The position numbers and the translations under genes are program-made. Below the pieces are notes generated by a model that saw only the letters and a list, made by a program, of their open reading frames with translations, was not told where the DNA came from and searched no databases. Below, piece by piece: positions 1 to 5,544 of a stretch of DNA of 8,444 nt. The stretch lies in contig CAJXVF010000071.1 of NCBI GenBank assembly GCA_913060845.1, positions 1 to 8,444 on the forward strand, written 5' to 3'. This stretch comes from an uncultured Alphaproteobacteria bacterium. GTDB lineage: Bacteria > Pseudomonadota > Alphaproteobacteria > Bin95. The stretch's first letter is position 1. Each line of letters opens with the position of its first letter.

Positions 1-17
1 ATGTGTATAAGAGACAG
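1..17. other. Tn5/Nextera mosaic-end adapter remnant
   Basis: The first 17 bases, ATGTGTATAAGAGACAG, equal the 19-bp Tn5 mosaic end used in Nextera tagmentation libraries minus its first two bases. Read in the hyuB frame they give a nonsense tail (AVSYTH) directly after normal family sequence. This is library adapter left at the end of a contig, not genomic DNA. Genome sequence starts at about base 18. An ATG-initiated plus-strand frame that begins at base 1 is created by the adapter and should not be annotated. Confidence 0.95.
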
Positions 18-1557
18 CCATGGATCCGTCTGGAATCAGTCGGTCGCCGGTTTTACCCGGCAACGGCGTCTCATCGCCATTGGCACCGATAAAGCCGAAC
101 CGGCCTTTGCCGCCATCTTCACCGCCTTGCAGGCCCCAGGGCGCATGGCGGAAGCGTTCGCCGACGCCGTTGAAAGTGCAAGCGTGATCTACGGGTTTCA
201 CAACCCTGCGAATGCCGCGCCCGCCTGGATGTTTGCCAGCACCCCCTGAATTCGGCACGAGACCGTATTCCAGCACCATCAATGGATATTCCATTTCGAT
301 GGCTTCAACGGGCAGGTTGGATGTATTGGTAATGCCGGTTTGAACGCCATCCTTGCCGGGCTTGGTCGGCCTGCCGCCCGCACCGCCGCCGATGGTCTCC
401 AAATATACGTACGCCTCGCCATTGCGGGGATCGACCCCAGAGAACACGGCCATTGTGTTGGCGCCGTTAGGGGCGGCGGGCACTCTGTCTGGCAGCGCCG
501 GGGCCAGGGCGCCCATGACAACATCGATGACCCGTTGGCAGGTATGCGCCCGGCCAGCGACAGGGGCTGGGAACACAGCGTTGCACACCGTTGCTTCGGG
601 GGCAGTGATAGGCGCGCAATCAATAACAGCCTGGGTGTTCGGCGCTTCAGGATCGAGCAGGGCTTTGATGGCGTAGATCACGGCAGCTTGTGTGGCGTTC
701 AGCGTCATGTTGACGTTGCCGGGCACCTGCGGGCTGGAGCCAGCGAAGTCGAAGCTAAGCTTGCCGCCCTTCGCCACAATCGTGACCTCAAAGACGATGT
801 CGAACGTCTCGACGCCGTCATCATCCATCATGTCGCGGAAGTTATAAGTCCCATCCGGCACCTGCTTCAGCGCGTCGGCGATGCGGGCGGCGGAGCGATC
901 AAGCAATTGACGGAACCCGTCGCGCATCGTTTTGGCACCATAGCGTGCGCCTAGTTCCTGCATGCGGCGGACGCCGAGCTTGGCAGCGGCGATCTGGGCG
1001 TAGTAGTCGCCCCGGCGTTCAGTTGGTGCGCGGGCGTTCAGCAGGAAGATGTCTAGGATCTCCTGATTGATCTCATCCTTGGTACCAATGCGCGTGACGG
1101 GAATACGCAAGCCTTCCTGGAAAATCTCCGTCATGCCGCCAGACATACTGCCAGCGGCCATGCCGCCAATATCAGCATGGTGCGCAATGTTGCAGACGAA
1201 GCCGACCAGATGCCCGTCAACGAATACAGGTGCTGCGAAATTCACATCCGGCAAATGGGTGCCGCCCGCAGTATGCGGATCATTGGCGACAAATAGGTCG
1301 CCCGCGTGAATATCATCGCCGTATTTTTCGATCACACAGCGCATCAGGCCGCTCATGGAAGCAACATGGATCGGCAGGCTCATGTCCGCCTGGGCGATCA
1401 GGTCACCCTCGGCGTTCATGATTGCAGTCGAGTGATCGTGGCGTTCTTTGATATTCGTCGAATAGCTCGCCTTCATTAGTGCGACGAAACTTTCGTCATT
1501 GATGGATTTGAGCGCGTTGGTGAGGATTTCGAGGCCGATAGCGTCAAGTTCAGCCAT
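18..1557 (-). CDS. hyuB: Hydantoinase/oxoprolinase subunit B (HyuB), 3' end missing
   Basis: This gene starts with ATG at 1557 and stays open for 513 codons to the adapter junction, so the C-terminus is lost. The product belongs to the hydantoinase B/5-oxoprolinase family (HyuB; Pfam Hydantoinase_B). With HyuA it forms an ATP-dependent cytoplasmic enzyme that opens cyclic amides such as 5-oxoproline or N-methylhydantoin; acetophenone carboxylase-like relatives also exist, so the substrate is open. Visible family signatures are GDLIAQADMSLPIHVASM (residues about 50-67), NDPHTAGGTHLPD (91-103, with histidines likely to bind metal), a PVAGRAHT-like segment, IGGGAGGRP (389-397) and YGLVPNSGGAGKHPGGRGI (431-449). 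The glycine-rich TPGGGG motif expected near the C-terminus is not reached, so perhaps 30-60 residues are missing. The start lies 2 bp after the hyuA stop, with a good ribosome binding site inside the end of hyuA, which points to co-translation. Family assignment is firm; substrate is not. Confidence 0.95.
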
Positions 1558-1559
1558 AA

Positions 1560-3623
1560 TTATGCCCCCTTCAGAGCGATGAGCATTGAGCCGTCTGGGC
1601 GGACATCTACTGTGTCTCCCGGGTGCACCGGCGTCGTTGCGTCTAATTGGTCGATGATGGCGGGGCCGGTGAAAGTCATGCCCGGTGCCAGCGTTTCCCG
1701 GCGATAAATCGGCGTTTCCATTGAAGCCTTGCCATCAAACCATACTGGGCGATGGCCGGTCGGTTCTGGCATAGGCTGGGCCTTGCCCGGTTCCGGCATG
1801 TCCTCGGCATCGTAAAGACGCCCACGGGCTGTCATGCGGAAGTTGACGATTTCAATCGCTGCCCCTGGGTCATGGAAGCCGTAAGCGCGGTCATGGGCTG
1901 CGAAAAATGCGTTCGCCAGCGCTTTGATATCCGGCATATCCGCGCCGGAAAGGCTGGGCGCAGAAGCGACGGGAACGATCAACTCAAAGTTCTGGCCGAC
2001 ATAGCGAAGGTCCAGCGCTAATTCCATGGTGCGGGTCGCGTCGGGCAAGTTTTCAGCGTCGAACCATTCTGCGGCGCGGGCGGCGAGGCTCGTCACGGTA
2101 TCTGCCGCAACGCTCATCTGATCCGCGTGGAGCGGTAGGCGGAGGCTGGCAACGAAATCTTCTTTCTGGTCTGACACCAGCAGGCCTTCCGCGCACACAA
2201 TGCCGGGGGAGGGCGGTACGAGCACTTCGCCCATGCCAAGTTCCGCCGCGACTTCACGGGCATGCAACGCGCCAGCACCGCCAAAGGCCATAAGTACGAA
2301 TTCGCGCGGGTCACGGCCCCGTTCAACGGACATGCGCCGCACGGATCGCGTCATGTTAGCGACGGCGATAGCGAGCACGCCGAGTGCAGCTTCCTGCAAC
2401 GACACGCCAACTTTTTCTGCCACTGGCTTCAGTGATGTTTCAGCGACGACTGGGTCTAGCGGCATCGCGCCATCGAGTAAGCCCGTTGGCGACAGGCGGC
2501 CGAGCACGAGGTTTGCATCTGTCACCGTCGGTTCAGTGCCGCCCTGGCCATAGCAGGCAGGCCCAGGCACGGCGCCAGCGCTGATCGGGCCGACTTTTAG
2601 CAGGCCATCGCGGTCAAACCAAGCGATGGACCCGCCGCCTGCGCCAACCGTATCGATATCGACCATGGCTAGGCGAATGGGGAACCCGGCGACATCACGC
2701 TGGAACGCGATCTCCGTTCGGCCGTCTTCAATAAGGGCTACGTCTGCACTGGTGCCACCCATATCAAGGGTTACAACGTTTGGACGTCCGGCACGGAGGG
2801 CGATGTGCGCCGCACCTACCGCACCCGCCGCAGGGCCAGACAAGGCCGTCCGTACGGGGAATGATGCGGTTCGTTTGGCAGACATGAGCCCGCCGGAGGA
2901 CTGGTTCACGCCGAGCGCCGCCCCTTTGACGGCATCATTCAATCCAGCCGCCAGCCGCTCCACATAGCCTGCCATTAGAGGCTGGAGGTATGCATTGATC
3001 GCAGTTGTTTGAAAGCGTTCATATTCCCGGAATTCCGGCTGAACATCGGAACTCAACGAAACGCGCAAATTAGGCGCGATGGCCTTGATAGCGTCAGCCA
3101 ATTGCTGTTCGTGCGCTGGATTGCGGTAAGCGAAGAGGAAGCAGACCGCCACAGCATCAGCGCCGCTATCAACGATTTCACGTGCAGCGCGGGCGGCCTC
3201 GGCGTCAGTCAGTGGCAGTACGGCCTCGCCCCGCCAATCCAGGCGTTCGGCGACTTCGAAGCGCATCGCTTCACCGGCTAATGGCTCCGGCTTATCCAGG
3301 TTCAGGTCATACATATGCGGGCGGACCTGGCGGCCAATTTCCAGCAAATCCCGAAACCCTTTGGTGGCGACAGCAGCGATGCTGGCACCCTTCCGCTGGA
3401 TCAGCGCGTTGGTTGCGACCGTTGTGCCGTGGGCGATGCGCGCGGCTTCAGCCAGCGGCACATCATGGGCTTCGGCCATTTCAGCCAAGCCAGAAAGGAT
3501 CGCTTCTCCAGGGTCTGCCGGGGTGGAGGGCCGCTTGAAAACGACTTCCCGGCCAGAGACGCCGTCACGGGCGTGGAAATCTGTGAAAGTGCCGCCTACA
3601 TCGACGCCAATCGTCCAACTCAT
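1560..3623 (-). CDS. hyuA: Hydantoinase/oxoprolinase subunit A (HyuA)
   Basis: The 687-residue product is a full-length hydantoinase A/5-oxoprolinase subunit, the ATP-binding partner of HyuB. The N-terminal domain (Hydant_A_N, about 4-185) opens with the phosphate-binding GVDVGGTFTDF (6-16) and contains AHGTTVATNAL (64-74). The central hydantoinase A domain (about 200-490) carries NQSSGGLMSAKR (240-251), LSGPAAGAVGAAH (261-273), LDMGGTSADVAL (286-297), DTVGAGGGSIAWFD (324-337) and GPACYGQGGTEPTVTDANL (354-372). An RSVRRMSVERGRDP segment and FGGAGALHA follow. The remainder (about 510-687) is the usual C-terminal domain. Actin/sugar-kinase-like ATP binding drives attack on a cyclic amide or a carboxylation. 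No residue of the recognised motifs is missing, and the length is normal for the family. It ends with TAA 2 bp before hyuB. The ATG at 3623 gives the standard family N-terminus. Whether it acts on 5-oxoproline, a hydantoin or another compound cannot be told. Confidence 0.96.
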   Translation of the reverse strand: MSWTIGVDVGGTFTDFHARDGVSGREVVFKRPSTPADPGEAILSGLAEMAEAHDVPLAEAARIAHGTTVATNALIQRKGASIAAVATKGFRDLLEIGRQVRPHMYDLNLDKPEPLAGEAMRFEVAERLDWRGEAVLPLTDAEAARAAREIVDSGADAVAVCFLFAYRNPAHEQQLADAIKAIAPNLRVSLSSDVQPEFREYERFQTTAINAYLQPLMAGYVERLAAGLNDAVKGAALGVNQSSGGLMSAKRTASFPVRTALSGPAAGAVGAAHIALRAGRPNVVTLDMGGTSADVALIEDGRTEIAFQRDVAGFPIRLAMVDIDTVGAGGGSIAWFDRDGLLKVGPISAGAVPGPACYGQGGTEPTVTDANLVLGRLSPTGLLDGAMPLDPVVAETSLKPVAEKVGVSLQEAALGVLAIAVANMTRSVRRMSVERGRDPREFVLMAFGGAGALHAREVAAELGMGEVLVPPSPGIVCAEGLLVSDQKEDFVASLRLPLHADQMSVAADTVTSLAARAAEWFDAENLPDATRTMELALDLRYVGQNFELIVPVASAPSLSGADMPDIKALANAFFAAHDRAYGFHDPGAAIEIVNFRMTARGRLYDAEDMPEPGKAQPMPEPTGHRPVWFDGKASMETPIYRRETLAPGMTFTGPAIIDQLDATTPVHPGDTVDVRPDGSMLIALKGA
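1565..1571 (-). promoter_or_regulatory. Ribosome binding site of hyuB
   Basis: On the minus strand AAGGGGG lies 7 bases upstream of the hyuB ATG at 1557, inside the last codons of hyuA. It supports this start codon and suggests translational coupling of the two subunits. Confidence 0.6.
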
Positions 3624-3632
3624 ATGGGTGAC

Positions 3633-4940
3633 TCAAGCCTTCCTACGTAATAAACCGAACGCGGCGAACAGGACGGCGATGATGGCGATCCCGGCTGCGA
3701 TGTTTCTCTGGGTCATAATGCTGGTCGCTTCGTCCGCCTGCAACGCTTGGATGGATGCGGCTTGAACCCGCTCCGCCTGGAGTGCGGCGATGGCCTCAGC
3801 CTCAGCAGCTTTGACAGCAGCGGCTGCTTCATCGGTCACACGTTTTGTTGCGGCTTCGGCGATGTCTAGGTCTTCTTGCAGCCCGGCGCGCTCATTATAG
3901 GCCGAGGCCAGACTTGCCTGCATCCCAGACAATTGCTCTTCGAGCTGCTGGATCCGATCTGCACTTGCGGATGTTTCGGCAAGTTCAGCTGATGCTGCTC
4001 GCTCTGCGCCAACGGCTGAGGCCAGTGCGGCGCGCGCCCGTTGGAGGTCGCCTTCCAGGGCCGCTGACGCTTGGGTCTGGCCCGCCAGAGCTTGAGCCGT
4101 TGCAGACTGTTTGGCGTCAAGGTTTGCCACTTGACCCTGCAGGTCATTCACCTGGCCGACCAATTCGCCGATCCGGTCACGGAAGTCTGCATTTTCCGCC
4201 CTCATCAGTGCGGCTTGGTCTTCGAGCGCATTCTTATCTGCAACGAGCGCCGCGTTTTCAGTGCGCACTGCAGCCAACCTGCCGGCTAGGCCGCCTGCTT
4301 TACCGGATAGCGAATGGCGTTCAGATTTTAGATCATCGAGCCGGTTTTTGAGGTTTCCTGCTTCCGCTGAAGGGTCCCGGTTCTGGGTGCCTGCAACCGT
4401 TAGTGCCTGACGCGCGGCGGCGAGCTGCTGTGTCAGCGCCTGAATTTCTGCGGCCTGCGCAGATGCCCGGTCCGCAAGCATCTGATTCTCGCCTGATAGC
4501 TGATCAGCAACCGCCTTTGCGTTGGTGGTTTCTGTCGTGAGGTCCGCAATCTTTGCGTTTGCAGCGCCGTTCTCAGCCTCTAACGCGCTTTGCCGTATCG
4601 TCAGGTCATTGATCTGGCCGCGAAGGATGGATTGTTCGGCTTTGAGGCCTGAAATTTCTGCCGAAAGCTGTACGGCCCGCGCTTCCGCCGCGCGGGCTTT
4701 TTCTTCAGCAGCCTTTGTTTCGGCGGCAAGGGCTCGGATGCGGCTTAGGAAGCCGCCGCCGCCTGGTGGTTCTGGCAGGTTTGGTGGCGTTAGATTGGGC
4801 GCTTTTGGGGCTTCAGGCCGTGCAATCGTTGGCGCTTCAATCGTTGGGCGCGTGACGGATTGCGCGGCGGCGCTAGAGGCTAGGCCGCAAAGGGCCAAGC
4901 CAGCGCCGACAAGCGCTGTAATGGCCCGATGGGAAATCAT
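3633..4940 (-). CDS. Exported coiled-coil protein with C-terminal membrane anchor, function unknown
   Basis: I do not recognise a named family for this 435-residue protein. Residues 1-26 look like a Sec signal peptide: a short charged start, a hydrophobic core ALVGAGLALCGL, and SSAAA before Q27. Cys18 lies in the core, but Leu at the preceding position argues against a lipoprotein. Residues about 30-63 form a proline-rich linker with PTIEAPTIARPEAP-type repeats ending in PPGGGG. Residues about 64-405 are rich in Ala, Glu, Gln and Leu with heptad spacing and recurring RAEN/EAEN/RTEN units, indicating one long coiled coil without cysteine. Residues about 414-431 are a hydrophobic membrane segment followed by the basic tail RRKA. 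This implies a periplasmic rod anchored in the inner membrane with the tail in the cytoplasm. The start overlaps the AhpD-like stop as ATGA, with no clear ribosome binding site, so translation is probably coupled. A structural or scaffold role is possible; nothing ties it to hydantoin chemistry. Confidence 0.85.
   Translation of the reverse strand: MISHRAITALVGAGLALCGLASSAAAQSVTRPTIEAPTIARPEAPKAPNLTPPNLPEPPGGGGFLSRIRALAAETKAAEEKARAAEARAVQLSAEISGLKAEQSILRGQINDLTIRQSALEAENGAANAKIADLTTETTNAKAVADQLSGENQMLADRASAQAAEIQALTQQLAAARQALTVAGTQNRDPSAEAGNLKNRLDDLKSERHSLSGKAGGLAGRLAAVRTENAALVADKNALEDQAALMRAENADFRDRIGELVGQVNDLQGQVANLDAKQSATAQALAGQTQASAALEGDLQRARAALASAVGAERAASAELAETSASADRIQQLEEQLSGMQASLASAYNERAGLQEDLDIAEAATKRVTDEAAAAVKAAEAEAIAALQAERVQAASIQALQADEATSIMTQRNIAAGIAIIAVLFAAFGLLRRKA
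3638..3644 (-). promoter_or_regulatory. Possible ribosome binding site of hyuA
   Basis: AGGAAGG on the minus strand lies in the last codons of the coiled-coil gene, 14 bases before the hyuA ATG at 3623. The motif is strong but the spacing is longer than the usual 5-10 bases. Nothing better is present, so hyuA may depend partly on translation of the gene before it, whose stop is only 9 bp away. Confidence 0.4.
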
Positions 4941-5494
4941 GCAACGTCGTCAAACGCAGCCGCGGCATCATCTTCGATGTCGAGTTGCAGCACGTCATTG
5001 AAGCGATTGAATGCGCCACAGAGCGCAATGCGCCAGGTGAGTTCGACGATTTCAGGCTCGCCAAAATACTCACGCAGCCGGTCAAAAATACCGTCGCGCA
5101 CCCGGTTTGGGTCCATCGTCACCTGTCGGGCGTATTCGATGACCAAGCGATCTTTCGCATCGAACTCATCCACATTGTCATAGTCCAGGATGTTCTCAAT
5201 CGCGTTTTTGGAGGCGCCGATGACATTCAGCATTGGGCTATGATGCGCGACGCAATAATCGCAGGCGTTCAGCTTAGAGACTGCGACCAGCGCCAGCTCC
5301 AGCGACCGCCTGTCCAGCACGCCTTCATCACGTAAATCGCCAAGCAATCCGAATACATTGTTCAAGATCGGAGGGCGCTGCGCCATGGCACCAGCAAGGC
5401 TGGCGAAGGGGCCGTAGCCTGTGACTTCATCAAATGTCGCTTTGGCCGATTCAGGGACTTCCGTTCCCGATAATGTCTTCACGCGTGCCATCAT
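4937..5494 (-). CDS. AhpD-like / carboxymuconolactone decarboxylase family protein
   Basis: The product is about 185 residues, a small all-helical protein of the AhpD-like superfamily (Pfam CMD, PF02627). It carries the complete AhpD signature E-x11-C-x2-C-x3-H: Glu66, Cys78, Cys81 (in NACDYC) and His85. In AhpD these residues form the redox-active disulfide centre and proton relay, so a peroxidase or disulfide-reductase role is more likely than true decarboxylation. The tail is acidic (DIEDDAAAAFDDVA). I chose ATG 5494 because GGGAG lies 5 bases upstream and the following sequence, MMARVKTLSGTEVPE, looks like a normal start. A GTG at 5536 is in frame, but it has no ribosome binding site and would add 14 residues (LVLSRQTHSAGDS and so on) encoded by an inverted repeat. 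ATG 5491 is the other candidate. The gene sits 50 bp after the dehydrogenase and overlaps the coiled-coil gene by 4 bp. It may protect or recycle a thiol or peroxide linked to the flavoenzyme; that link is inference. Confidence 0.9.
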   Translation of the reverse strand: MMARVKTLSGTEVPESAKATFDEVTGYGPFASLAGAMAQRPPILNNVFGLLGDLRDEGVLDRRSLELALVAVSKLNACDYCVAHHSPMLNVIGASKNAIENILDYDNVDEFDAKDRLVIEYARQVTMDPNRVRDGIFDRLREYFGEPEIVELTWRIALCGAFNRFNDVLQLDIEDDAAAAFDDVA

Positions 5495-5528
5495 ACTGTC
5501 TCCCGCTGAATGCGTTTGGCGGGACAGT
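5495..5528 (-). promoter_or_regulatory. Imperfect inverted repeat covering the start region of the AhpD-like gene
   Basis: On the minus strand the arm ACTGTCCCGC (5528-5519) can pair with GCGGGAGACAGT (5506-5495). This gives ten base pairs with a 2-base AG bulge and a 12-base loop. The second arm contains the ribosome binding site and ends at the base before ATG 5494. In the mRNA this stem could restrict translation of the AhpD-like protein relative to the dehydrogenase. At the DNA level it could instead be a repressor operator. It is not followed by a run of T, so it is not a typical intrinsic terminator. Confidence 0.45.
5500..5504 (-). promoter_or_regulatory. Ribosome binding site of the AhpD-like gene
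   Basis: GGGAG on the minus strand lies 5 bases before ATG 5494 and 8 bases before ATG 5491. It decides the start against the in-frame GTG at 5536. It also lies within the promoter-proximal arm of an inverted repeat and could be hidden by base pairing. Confidence 0.65.
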
Positions 5529-5544
5529 ACAAGCACACGCGCAA

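Noticed and set aside
18..27. Overlapping NcoI and BamHI sites (CCATGGATCC) right next to the adapter, resembling a cloning linker.
   Set aside because: The bases keep the hyuB frame and encode a plausible continuation (IPDGSM). Tagmentation needs no linker, so natural sequence is more likely.
248..261. GAATTCGGCACGAG, identical to the EcoRI adapter of classic lambda cDNA libraries, suggesting a chimeric junction.
   Set aside because: On the minus strand it encodes part of YGLVPNSGGAGKHPGG in the correct hyuB frame. The conserved family motif runs straight through it with normal sequence on both sides, so the match is chance.
340..954. A 204-codon plus-strand open frame, and similar long plus-strand frames at 3845-4351 and 4522-5001.
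   Set aside because: They lie wholly or almost wholly antisense to hyuB or the coiled-coil gene, which are firm or strongly supported. Their translations are Arg/Ala/Pro-rich with no recognisable domain, as expected for shadows of GC-rich genes.
4881..4895. Lipoprotein signal with Cys18 in the coiled-coil protein.
   Set aside because: The residue before the cysteine is Leu (LAL-C), whereas a lipobox needs Ala, Gly or Ser there. A normal signal peptidase I site, SSAAA-Q, follows.
5495..5528. Intrinsic terminator between the dehydrogenase and AhpD-like genes.
   Set aside because: The stem is not followed by a T-run in the direction of transcription; it runs directly into the start codon of the next gene.
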